From contig JAFXEU010000056.1 in assembly GCA_017520845.1 (NCBI GenBank), positions 1 to 47,622 of the forward strand: a stretch of 47,622 bases of DNA. The letters run 5' to 3'. The position numbers were made by a program, and so were the translations under genes. Below are positions 40,980 through 47,622 of the stretch, piece after piece (position 1 is the first letter of the stretch; every line of letters begins with the position of its first letter). The notes below the pieces were generated by a model. The model was given only the letters and a program-made list of their open reading frames with translations, made no database searches and was not told the DNA's origin. This stretch comes from Kiritimatiellia bacterium (GTDB lineage Bacteria; Verrucomicrobiota; Kiritimatiellia; RFP12; UBA1067).

Positions 40980-41837
40980 TTATATGATGATAGAAAAGAC
41001 GCAGCCTTCTCCCGGCGAGGACGCGACTGAAACCTCTCCGCCGTGAAGCTGGGCGATATGCTTTACGATGGCGAGCCCCAGTCCCGTCCCGCCTTTTTCC
41101 CTGCTGCGGGCCTTGTCGACCCGGTAGAATCGTTCAAAAAGACGCGGCAGATGCTTTTTCTCTATGCCGACGCCGTTGTCGGCGACCGTTATCTTCGCGC
41201 GGCCGCCCGTCGCTTCGAGCGACAGCTCGATCGTCCGCGAGCCTGAATACTTAAGAGCGTTCTCCATGAGGTTGAGAAGAGCCTCTTCGATGAGCGCGGC
41301 GTCGCATGCGGCCTTGACGTTTTCGTTCTTGAGAAGTACCAGCCCGACGCCCGCGGTAGCGGCCTTGGGCTTCATCAGCGTAAAGACGTTCTTAAGGACG
41401 TCGGCCAGGTTGCACACGGCGAATGCGCGTTTCGCCTCGTCGCTCGTGTGCTCGATCCGCGCAAGGGCGAGGATGTCCTGGGCAAGCTTGTCGAGGCGCA
41501 CGGATTCGTTCTTCAGGATGGCGAGCATTGCCTTGCGGTCGGAGTCGCTCAGGTTCTCGCCGTCTTCGAGAAGGTCGACCGCGCCGAGGATTCCCGTCAG
41601 CGGAGTGCGTATTTCATGAGTGAGATTCGAGATGAAGTCGCGTCTGAATTTTTCCAGTTTGCGCATCTCTTCGATGAGCTTCTCTTTCGTGTCGCGCTCG
41701 CTGACCAGTTGGGCGAATCTCGCTTTAGTGCGACGGAAGAAGTGGTAGATGACCGCGGCCGTAACCGCACCGATCGCCGCGGCAAGAATAAAGCCGGGCG
41801 CTGAAGGTGAGTTGAAAAAAGAAGCTGTGAGTGTCAT
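40980..41837 (-). CDS. orphan PhoR-like sensor histidine kinase
   Basis: The 285-residue protein has one membrane segment at about residues 15-32 and a short coiled coil. HisKA follows with the phospho-His in NLTHEIRTPLTG, then HATPase_c with the N-box LMENALKYSG, G1 DNGVGI, the F-box LFERFYRVDKA and G2 GGTGLGLAIVKH. It has almost no sensor domain outside the membrane. No response regulator is adjacent, so it is an orphan in this window. An N-terminally longer reading to 41951 exists, but ATG 41837 removes a hydrophilic stretch and places the membrane helix near the N-terminus. It is divergent from the SLC12-like transporter. Confidence 0.85.
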   Translation of the reverse strand: MTLTASFFNSPSAPGFILAAAIGAVTAAVIYHFFRRTKARFAQLVSERDTKEKLIEEMRKLEKFRRDFISNLTHEIRTPLTGILGAVDLLEDGENLSDSDRKAMLAILKNESVRLDKLAQDILALARIEHTSDEAKRAFAVCNLADVLKNVFTLMKPKAATAGVGLVLLKNENVKAACDAALIEEALLNLMENALKYSGSRTIELSLEATGGRAKITVADNGVGIEKKHLPRLFERFYRVDKARSREKGGTGLGLAIVKHIAQLHGGEVSVASSPGEGCVFSIII

Positions 41838-41983
41838 CGGATTATCGGCTTTTAAGCAAGTTTGATAATATGATAGCATATTTGGAGTTAAAGTGGTATA
41901 ATCGTGAACCGTAACGGCAAGGGCACTGTCAAATGGATCTGAGGTGCGCAATGGGATGACAATAGCCGAAAAGGAGTTTGAAG

Positions 41984-44203
41984 ATGAATAATGAGTCCGA
42001 AAGTAAGGGCTACGGGTTTGGAACTTTTCAGGGTGTGTACACCCCGAGCATATTGACGATTATCGGCGTTGTCATGTACCTTCGCTTCGGCTGGATGCTG
42101 GGCAACGTCGGGCTGACGACTTCGCTTGTCATTGTCACAATCGGCAGTCTGATAACGCTTTTGACGGGCTTGTCGATTTCGGCCCTCGCGACGAATATGC
42201 GAATGAAGGGCGGGGGCGCATACTTCATGCTTTCGCGTTCTTTCGGCGTTGAGGCCGGCGCGGCGATGGGCTTGCCCTTGGCGCTCGCGCAGGCGATAGG
42301 CGTTTCCTTTTATGTGGCGGGTTTTTCCGAGGCTTTTGTAAATTCCTCTCTGCCGTTCGTCGGATCGTGGGATCCCCGCTATGTCGGGTTCGCTACATTG
42401 ACGCTTCTTGCGGTTGTCTCCTCGTTGTCGGCGGATATCGCCTTAAAGTCTCAGTACTTCATCATGGGTGCGATAGCTTTTTCGCTCGTCTCGTTCTTTA
42501 TGGGCGCTCCTCCCGCCTCGCTTGCGCCGGTAGCTCCTGAATCCGTGCCGCCAGCGCTCGGGTTCTGGCCCGTTTTCGCCGTGTTCTTTCCGGCGGTCAC
42601 CGGAATTCTTTCCGGAGTCGGAATGTCGGGAGACCTGAAGAATCCCGCCCGATCGATACCTCTTGGGACCATCGCGGCGGTTCTTACCGGATTCGCCGTT
42701 TATATGGCCATTCCGATTTTCCTTTCCGGTTATGTTTCCGACAGCGCGGTTCTTAGAACGGATTCGATGATTTTCACGAAATGCGCGAAGTGGGCATTTC
42801 CTATTCTTCTCGGAGTCTGGGCGGCTACGCTCTCAAGCGCTGTCGGGAGCTTTCTTTGCGCGCCGCGTGTTTTCCAGGCGCTTGCGCGCGACAGGATTCT
42901 GCCGGGTCTTTTCGCTCGCGGATGGGGAAAAACGGACGATCCGAGATTCGGCTCGTTCTGCTGTTTCGCGTTAGCGGCGGTTTGCCTCTGGTTCGGAGAC
43001 ATAAACGCCATAGCCCCCGTTCTGACGATGTTCAACCTTTCGACGTATGCGCTTTTGAATCTTTCGGCCGCTCTGGAAAGCGCGATGGGCAATCCCTCGT
43101 GGAGGCCGACGTTCAAGGTGAAGCCGTCGTTTTCCTTTCTGGGTTTCGTTATGTGTGTCGTCGCGATGTTTATGATAAGCCCCGGCTGGACTTTCGTCGC
43201 GCTGGGATGCGAAATGTTCATCTTTTGGATTGTAAAGCGCCGTGCGCTTAACGCGCGCTGGGGTGATATGCGTACGGGGCTCTGGGTTTCGCTCGCCAGA
43301 GTCGCGATGTTCAAGCTTGACGGAATAAAGAGCGATTTGAGGAATTGGCGTCCGGACGTTCTCGCGTTCACTGAGCTGCCGCTGAAATCGACCGACGTTG
43401 TGGATCTTGCACGCGCGATTTCCGGGGGGCGCGGGATGGTGACTTTGGCTTCCGTCGTGCCGAAGGCCGCAGGCTCGGTCGACCGTCTTAAAGAGCTGTC
43501 CGATATTCTGCGTACGACGGCAGAAAAGCGGCGTCTTCTGGCGTTTCCCCGCGTTCTTGCGTCCGATGATCCTTTTGCGACGATGTACACGATGATCAAC
43601 GCATACGGTTTCGGACCGTTTGTTCCCGATACGATACTTGTCGGCGTCCCGATGAAGGAGCCTCAGTTAAGATCGATGAGCGCGCTCGCGTCGTTTATCG
43701 CCGAGCGCCGCAGAAGCGCCGTTTTCGTCCGTGAAAGACAGGGCGATGTTGTTTCGGATAAAAAATCTTCCCGCGTCGACCGCATTGACGTATGGTGGCG
43801 CGGGCAGAATCAGAACGGCCCTTTCATGCTAGCGCTGGCGAGCCTTATGGTCCAGTCGTCCGAGCGTAAGACGCGCATCCGTCTTTGCCAGATCGCCGAA
43901 AGAGGCGTCGACCCCGCCGAAGCCCGGAAGCTTCTGTCTGATTTTCTTTCTTCCTCCCGCGTTGAAGCCGATGTTCTTGTCGTAGCCTGCCCATTCGCGA
44001 AATCGCCCGTGTCGGTGATAGCGGAAGAGTCCGCCGACGCCAGGTATACCTTTATCGGACTGAGACCTCCGAGGGAGCTGGAGACGCCTGAAAGCTACGC
44101 CGATTATTTCAGGCAGATGCGGGAGAGCACGGCGCCATTGCCGTCGGCCGTCTTTACGCTCGCGGCGGACGGCGTGGACTTCAGACAGATATATTCCGAG
44201 TAG
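41984..44203 (+). CDS. SLC12-like cation-chloride cotransporter/amino acid permease family protein
   Basis: The 739-residue protein has the APC fold with 11-12 membrane segments to about residue 450 and a soluble C-terminal part of about 290 residues. FGTFQGVYTPSILTIIGVVMYLRFG near the start and the later GMSGDLKNPARSIPLGT match the prokaryotic cation-chloride cotransporter branch. The large cytoplasmic tail is also typical of that branch. Substrate ions cannot be read from sequence. ATG 41984 is preferred over TTG 41978 because AAGGAG (41971-41976) is ideally spaced. A TATAAT lies about 90 nt upstream without a good -35. Confidence 0.83.
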   Translation: MNNESESKGYGFGTFQGVYTPSILTIIGVVMYLRFGWMLGNVGLTTSLVIVTIGSLITLLTGLSISALATNMRMKGGGAYFMLSRSFGVEAGAAMGLPLALAQAIGVSFYVAGFSEAFVNSSLPFVGSWDPRYVGFATLTLLAVVSSLSADIALKSQYFIMGAIAFSLVSFFMGAPPASLAPVAPESVPPALGFWPVFAVFFPAVTGILSGVGMSGDLKNPARSIPLGTIAAVLTGFAVYMAIPIFLSGYVSDSAVLRTDSMIFTKCAKWAFPILLGVWAATLSSAVGSFLCAPRVFQALARDRILPGLFARGWGKTDDPRFGSFCCFALAAVCLWFGDINAIAPVLTMFNLSTYALLNLSAALESAMGNPSWRPTFKVKPSFSFLGFVMCVVAMFMISPGWTFVALGCEMFIFWIVKRRALNARWGDMRTGLWVSLARVAMFKLDGIKSDLRNWRPDVLAFTELPLKSTDVVDLARAISGGRGMVTLASVVPKAAGSVDRLKELSDILRTTAEKRRLLAFPRVLASDDPFATMYTMINAYGFGPFVPDTILVGVPMKEPQLRSMSALASFIAERRRSAVFVRERQGDVVSDKKSSRVDRIDVWWRGQNQNGPFMLALASLMVQSSERKTRIRLCQIAERGVDPAEARKLLSDFLSSSRVEADVLVVACPFAKSPVSVIAEESADARYTFIGLRPPRELETPESYADYFRQMRESTAPLPSAVFTLAADGVDFRQIYSE

Positions 44204-44222
44204 ATTGCGGCGTGATTTGAGA

Positions 44223-44322
44223 TTGACTCAAATTGAGTAAAATTGATAAAATTACAACGCTTCATCTGTGAGGGCGGGTGCTTTCGAGACGGAGCGTTAA
44301 GTTACACTGAAGGAAAATAAAG
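44223..44322 (+). promoter_or_regulatory. promoter and hairpin leader of the RRM gene
   Basis: TTGACT (44223-44228), an 18-nt spacer and TAAAAT (44247-44252) form the promoter. The leader can form a long-range stem, AACGCT (44256-44261) with AGCGTT (44293-44298). Leaders of this kind before RNA-binding protein genes often allow temperature or autogenous control; that is an inference. GAAGGAAAA is the ribosome site. Confidence 0.55.
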
Positions 44323-44652
44323 ATGGAAATCTATGTTGGTAACCTCGCTTATGCGACGACCGACGATGGTCTCAAAGCGGCGTTCGCAGCATTCGGCGAA
44401 GTTACCGCCGTTCGTGTCGTGACTGATCGTATGACCGGTCGCAGCAAAGGATTCGGCTTCGTTACGATGCCCGACGCCGCTCAGGCTCAGGCCGCTATCG
44501 ACGCCCTTAACGGACACGAACTTGACGGGCGCACCGTGCGTGTCAACGAGTCTCAGCCCAAGCCCCGCGAGGAACGTCGCGGCGGATTCGGCGGCGGACG
44601 CGGCGGCTTCCGCGGTGGCGATCGTGGCCCTCGTCGCGAAACCCGCTGGTAA
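44323..44652 (+). CDS. glycine-rich RRM RNA-binding protein
   Basis: The 109-residue protein has one RNA recognition motif with RNP2 IYVGNLAY at the N-terminus and RNP1 KGFGFVTM near residue 46. A short Arg/Gly-rich tail (RGGFGGGRGGFRGGDRG) follows. Such Rbp proteins are known from cyanobacteria and other bacteria and often respond to cold, acting as RNA chaperones. A single-gene unit with its own promoter and terminator is likely. The Arg/Gly-rich tail recalls that of the secreted protein at 21417, but the two are otherwise unrelated. Confidence 0.9.
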   Translation: MEIYVGNLAYATTDDGLKAAFAAFGEVTAVRVVTDRMTGRSKGFGFVTMPDAAQAQAAIDALNGHELDGRTVRVNESQPKPREERRGGFGGGRGGFRGGDRGPRRETRW

Positions 44653-44677
44653 TCGGTTTTGGTCCGATTGAAATAAA

Positions 44678-44716
44678 ACAGGGGCGCGGAACGAAAATCC
44701 GCGCCTCTGTTTTTGG
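44678..44716 (+). terminator. intrinsic terminator of the RRM gene
   Basis: A 13-bp stem with one G-T wobble (44678-44690 with 44698-44710) closes a 7-nt loop ACGAAAA and is followed directly by a T-run. Confidence 0.9.
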
Positions 44717-44740
44717 TTTTATGAAACATTGATAATATGA

Positions 44741-45515
44741 TTTCTGTTTGCGGAGGCTTTGGATTATGCGCACAAGGAGGGCGTGGTTCATCGTGACGTA
44801 AAACCGTCGAACGTGATAATCCGCAAGGACGGCCATCCTTTTATTCTTGATTTTGGAATAGCCCGCGAAATTCAGGAAACCATGACGCGCGTTACAGGAA
44901 GGATGTCGTCGGGCACTCTCATGTACATGTCTCCCGAACAGCTTAACGGAGAGAGTCCTCGGCCTGCCCAGGACGTGTATTCATTCGCCGCGATGGTTTA
45001 TGAATGTCTCGCCGGCGATCCCCCTTTCCGCCGCGGAGCCATTGAGGATCAGATCAGCCGTGGACGCTAAGCGGGCGGTCGAAGATGCCAAGGCGACGGC
45101 TCTTGGCCAAAACGCCGAAAAATATGCGGGGCAGGCATGGCTCGCGGCGAATGGTGATATGAGCCGCGCCGAACAATCTTTCAAAGAGCGTAAATTCGAC
45201 GGCGGTAAAGCCAACGTCAACGCGTTCCTGGGCGTTAAGGACGTCGGATCCTTTGAGGAATACGCCAACCATTGGGGAATATGCGATATGCACGGTAATG
45301 TCCGTGAGTGGTGCGCAGACATCTACAAGTTGTATGACACGACAGAAGTTATCGCGGCAGATCCGCTTGCGGCAGATAAAGGTTATAACGGCAGGCATGT
45401 AGTGCGAGGCGGGCACTGCCGAGAGGATGTTGAACGGTGTATAAGTTCGTCCCGTTCTGCAGGAAAGGTTGACAAATATACTGGTTTTAGGATATGCTGT
45501 ACTAGTCTTCCGTGA
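44741..45515 (+). pseudogene. decayed Ser/Thr kinase - FGE-sulfatase-domain gene
   Basis: The stretch holds remnants of one multidomain gene. The first piece, to 45070, is the C-lobe of a Hanks-type kinase: EALDYAHKEGVVHRDVKPSN, ILDFGIA, the APE equivalent MSPEQ, and DVYSFAAMVYE. The N-lobe with the ATP-binding Gly-loop and Lys is missing, and an in-frame TGA lies at 44738-44740. After a frame change near 45055-45070 comes a helical linker with Ala and Glu repeats. The second piece is the C-terminal half of a formylglycine-generating-enzyme-like domain (ICDMHGNVREWCADIY, HVVRGGH, TGFRICC). Kinase plus SUMF1-like domain fusions are known in PVC bacteria. At least two deletions are needed to explain the remains. 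The new promoter for the next gene lies inside its 3' end. Confidence 0.75.
45469..45498 (+). promoter_or_regulatory. promoter of the small lipoprotein gene, with hairpin leader
   Basis: TTGACA (45469-45474), an 18-nt spacer and TATGCT (45493-45498) lie in the tail of the pseudogene. The leader to 45600 contains a perfect hairpin, CCGTGA (45510-45515) with TCACGG (45523-45528), and a GC-rich second one around 45540-45558. AGAAGGAGG (45572-45580) and AAGGG lie before ATG 45601. Confidence 0.6.
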
Positions 45516-45600
45516 TGTGGAGTCACGGAGTCGGTCGGCGCGGGGTGCCCCGTCTGCGTCGGCTTTGATTAAGAAGGAGGGGTTACGAAGGGAAACGAAA

Positions 45601-46074
45601 ATGAAAAAGTTAATTATGGCGGCATCAGTTGCGGCGCTTGCCTGCGGCTGCATTACCCACATTAAAAACGACGGCGGCGACGCATGCCTGCAGCCGAAAG
45701 TTGTAAAAGACATCGTTCATGAAAAGTACGAGGTGGGTACTGCGCCTGTTACGGGCACTGAGGCGATCAGCTATCTTAATCTTGGCTTCTACACCTTTAT
45801 GTGGGGTGGCACAGCTACTCATTTTGCCGACAAGGCGCCTATTGGCGACATCGGACTTTTCGGCAAAACTCCTCAGCAGCTTGCGATGAACGGCGCGTAC
45901 GCAAATGCATGCGAAGAGGGCAAGTGCGATTCTATCGTCGGTTCGCGTTATAAAATCAAGAAAGAAGACTATTTCATCTGCGGTACGGTAAGATGTGAAG
46001 CCTCCGGTTATCCCGCCAAGCTTGTCGGTGTCGAACTTATCGAGAACAAGGGTAAGGGTTGCAGCTGCAAGTAA
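45601..46074 (+). CDS. small TRL-like lipoprotein
   Basis: The 157-residue protein has a lipoprotein-type signal peptide ending LACGC near residue 14-18. A Cys there would be lipidated. The mature part shows a Gly-rich core (LGFYTFMWGG) and MNGAYANACEEGKCDSIVG followed by alternating strands. This resembles the TRL-like family of small bacterial outer-membrane-associated proteins, but the match is by eye and tentative. It has seven or more Cys, including the final GCSCK, which is unusual for a periplasmic protein. ATG 45601 is chosen for the signal peptide; the frame is open upstream to 45469 without a plausible N-terminus. An intrinsic terminator follows. Confidence 0.7.
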   Translation: MKKLIMAASVAALACGCITHIKNDGGDACLQPKVVKDIVHEKYEVGTAPVTGTEAISYLNLGFYTFMWGGTATHFADKAPIGDIGLFGKTPQQLAMNGAYANACEEGKCDSIVGSRYKIKKEDYFICGTVRCEASGYPAKLVGVELIENKGKGCSCK

Positions 46075-46101
46075 GCCTTGCAGTGTGTAAATTCTTGTTT
46101 T

Positions 46102-46135
46102 ATGCCCTCCGCCGATTTCGGCGGGGGCATTTTTT
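46102..46135 (+). terminator. intrinsic terminator of the lipoprotein gene
   Basis: ATGCCCTCCGCC (46102-46113) pairs with GGCGGGGGCAT (46120-46130) with one bulged T, followed by a run of six T. Confidence 0.9.
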
Positions 46136-46155
46136 ATGGCTTTCATTTCGAGTCA

Positions 46156-46198
46156 TTGACGCAAAACGAAGAATTATGGTACCATTTCCCAAAATGGT
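46156..46198 (+). promoter_or_regulatory. cysK promoter overlapped by an inverted repeat
   Basis: TTGACG (46156-46161), an 18-nt spacer and TACCAT (46180-46185) form the promoter. A perfect 7-bp inverted repeat, ACCATTT (46181-46187) and AAATGGT (46192-46198) around CCCA, overlaps the -10 and the probable start site. This is a classical position for a repressor; the regulator is not known. Confidence 0.5.
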
Positions 46199-46217
46199 TT
46201 TCAAAAAATAAAAAGAT

Positions 46218-47153
46218 ATGATCTGCGATACGATTCTTGATGCTGTCGGCCATACGCCGCTTGTGAGGCTCGGGAGGATGACGACCCCCGATATGGCTGA
46301 AATACTTGTTAAATTCGAAGCTCTGAATGTCGGCGGTTCAATTAAAACGCGTACCGCGCTCAATATGATCCGCGATGCCGAAGCGAAAGGGTTTTTAAGG
46401 CCAGATTCAATCATTGTAGAGCCGACAAGCGGTAATCAGGGAATCGGGCTTTCCCTCATCGGTGCGGTCAAGGGCTACAAAACGATAATCGTAATGCCTG
46501 ATTCCGTGAGCGAGGAGCGTCGTAAACTAGTCAGGCATTACGGTGCCGAGGTTATTCTCGTCCACGACGCCGGAAATATCGGAGACGCGATAGCCGAGTG
46601 CGCCGCTATCGCTCAACGCATGGCGAAGGAAAATCCGAAGGTGTTTGTTCCGGAGCAGTTTTCGAATCCTGCCAATCCCGCCGCGCACCGCCACGGAACG
46701 GCGCTTGAGATAATGGAGCAGGCGGCGCGTCCGATTCACGGTTTTTGTTCAGGAGTCGGCACAGGGGGAACGTTGAGCGGTATAGGTGAAGTATTGAAAG
46801 CCCAGAATCCGTCAATTGAAATCTGGGCCGTAGAGCCGAAGAACGCCGCGATTCTCGCGGGCGGCACGGTCGGCACCCATCTTCAGATGGGTATCGGAGA
46901 CGGTTTGATACCCGACAATCTCAATACGCAGATTTATTCGCATATCTGCGTCGTCACCGATGAGGAGGCGCTGGCGTGCGCTCGGGATCTCGCCAGCAAG
47001 GAAGGTCTTCTGTCCGGCATTTCTGGCGGGACGAACGTTTTCGCGGCGCTGAAACTCGCCAAACGTCTCGGGCCCGGCAAGACGGTCGTAACCGTTCTTC
47101 CCGATACGGCAGAGAGGTATTTTTCAACACCCCTTTTTGATATAGGAGAATGA
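46218..47153 (+). CDS. cysK: cysteine synthase / O-acetylserine sulfhydrylase
   Basis: The 311-residue protein is a fold-type II PLP enzyme that makes cysteine from O-acetylserine and sulfide. The PLP Lys is in NVGGSIKTRTA near residue 43, the substrate loop is PTSGNQGIG near 70, and the phosphate-binding loop is GVGTGGTLSG near 176. The C-terminal SGISGGTNVFAA includes the Ser contacting the pyridine nitrogen. Length is typical for CysK (about 305-320). The TSGNQG form (Gln instead of Thr) also occurs in some cystathionine beta-synthase-like relatives, so the exact substrate is slightly uncertain. Confidence 0.9.
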   Translation: MICDTILDAVGHTPLVRLGRMTTPDMAEILVKFEALNVGGSIKTRTALNMIRDAEAKGFLRPDSIIVEPTSGNQGIGLSLIGAVKGYKTIIVMPDSVSEERRKLVRHYGAEVILVHDAGNIGDAIAECAAIAQRMAKENPKVFVPEQFSNPANPAAHRHGTALEIMEQAARPIHGFCSGVGTGGTLSGIGEVLKAQNPSIEIWAVEPKNAAILAGGTVGTHLQMGIGDGLIPDNLNTQIYSHICVVTDEEALACARDLASKEGLLSGISGGTNVFAALKLAKRLGPGKTVVTVLPDTAERYFSTPLFDIGE

Positions 47154-47201
47154 CAGTATTTAATTAAAACCTGGCGCGTTTAAAAAAAAGGGACGACCCC
47201 C

Positions 47202-47230
47202 TTGCGCATTGGTGGGGATTTTGGTATACT
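47202..47230 (+). promoter_or_regulatory. promoter of the tRNA-Thr - tuf transcript
   Basis: TTGCGC (47202-47207), a 17-nt spacer and TATACT (47225-47230) precede the tRNA by about 25 nt. A degenerate palindrome, GGGACGACCCCC, lies just upstream near 47190. Confidence 0.65.
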
Positions 47231-47254
47231 AATTAAGTTTTCGTCTCAAAAGAG

Positions 47255-47330
47255 GCCACTTTAGCTCAGTAGGTAGAGCACATCCTTGGTAAGGATGAGG
47301 TCGACGGTTCGATTCCGTTAGGTGGCTCCA
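47255..47330 (+). tRNA. tRNA-Thr (GGT)
   Basis: The 76-nt gene folds as a cloverleaf. The acceptor is GCCACTT with AGGTGGC (one G-T pair), the anticodon arm CATCC-TTGGTAA-GGATG gives anticodon GGT, the T loop is TTCGATT, and the 3' CCA is encoded. It lies just before tuf, an arrangement common in bacteria, and probably shares its transcript. Confidence 0.95.
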
Positions 47331-47378
47331 TTCGGGGCGGTGTAACAAGAAGATAAACAACTCACAGGAGTCAGAAAA

Positions 47379-47622
47379 ATGGCTAAGGAAACATTCGAGC
47401 GCGGCGGCAAGCCGCACGTGAACGTCGGCACGATCGGCCACGTCGACCACGGTAAAACCACTCTTACGGCCGCTATCACCCACGTCCAGTCCCTCAAGGG
47501 CCTCTGCGACGAAATCAAGTACGACCAGGTCGCCAAGGCTTCCGAGTCCGCCGGCCGTCGTGACGCTACCAAGATTTTGACGATCGCTTCCTCACACGTC
47601 GAGTACGCGACCGATAACCGCC
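47379..47622 (+). CDS. tuf: elongation factor Tu, 5' part (runs off the window)
   Basis: The first 81 codons of EF-Tu are present; the gene continues past the right edge. EF-Tu carries aminoacyl-tRNA to the ribosome with GTP. The start ([28 protein letters not shown], given here as adjoining blocks MAKETFER and [18 protein letters not shown]) has the P-loop intact. The switch I region is unusual: in place of the nearly invariant RGITI it reads [17 protein letters not shown]. Similar forms occur, as I recall, in some Verrucomicrobia and relatives, so this is probably lineage-specific rather than decay. A CAGGAG ribosome site precedes ATG 47379. Confidence 0.93.
   Translation, partial: MAKETFERGGKPHVNVGTIGHVDHGKTTLTAAITHVQSLKGLCDEIKYDQVAKASESAGRRDATKILTIASSHVEYATDNR

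Noticed and set aside
1..47622. CRISPR arrays, rRNA genes, transposases, phage genes
   Set aside because: I looked for regularly spaced direct repeats, rRNA core motifs and mobile-element enzymes and saw none. Short direct repeats at 11076 and 21838 are coding repeats without spacers.

Overview
The window reads as chromosomal DNA of an anaerobic bacterium, most likely from the Verrucomicrobiota/Kiritimatiellota side of the PVC group. This placement is an inference. It rests on an EF-Tu with a non-canonical switch I, a two-gene secreted module (29216-32717) of a kind I associate with Kiritimatiellae, a GGGtGRT gene with its NifU-like partner, and in-frame copies of the palindrome GGGGACTGTCCCC that add Gly-Thr-Val-Pro to proteins. 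Anaerobic life is suggested by three oxygen-sensitive or anaerobe-typical systems: two radical-SAM enzymes, a RACo-like activator, and PyrK/PyrD of the NAD-linked class 1B. The sequence is moderately GC-rich with strong third-position GC. A few AT-rich islands stand out (about 73-467, 10050-10200, 30060-30600 and 32136-32760).

Left part (1-7292). A nested palindrome sits at the edge. A strong promoter and structured leader then drive a three-gene operon of overlapping genes. The first gene is a ketosynthase-like protein. The second is an 1109-residue protein with acyltransferase-like, dehydratase-like and phosphopantetheinyl transferase regions. The third is a lysine 2,3-aminomutase-like radical-SAM enzyme. 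Both genes resemble PUFA/heterocyst-glycolipid-type synthases, yet the catalytic residues of the condensing, acyl-transfer and dehydratase domains are replaced, while the PPTase keeps its motif. The same promoter-leader cassette recurs at 27467-27627 before a secreted glycoside hydrolase. A RACo-like ATPase is convergent with the operon.

Centre (7506-27372). A double DUF3857/transglutaminase secreted protein, a 3D-domain protein and an anSME-type maturase come first. They are followed by tig-clpP-clpX-panD-uup, then thioesterase-queD-rsmD-queF-flippase. After these come a small Arg-rich secreted protein with galE, and a UDG-like-pyrK-pyrD-lptG/F-rluA run. Most of these genes overlap or abut, so they are probably co-transcribed.

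Right part (27467-47622). This holds two secreted glycosidases (clan GH-A and GH31-like) and a large anchored secreted protein with a small partner. Then come rnhB-folP-exonuclease-chrA, a PQ-loop protein overlapping an RdgB-UbiA fusion, and the NifU-like/GGGtGRT pair. An orphan histidine kinase, an SLC12-like transporter, an RRM protein, a decayed kinase-FGE gene, a lipoprotein, cysK, tRNA-Thr(GGT) and the start of tuf complete the window. The three best leads for something undescribed are the catalytically stripped synthase operon, its recurring RNA leader, and the coding palindromes. No CRISPR array, integrase, transposase or rRNA was seen.
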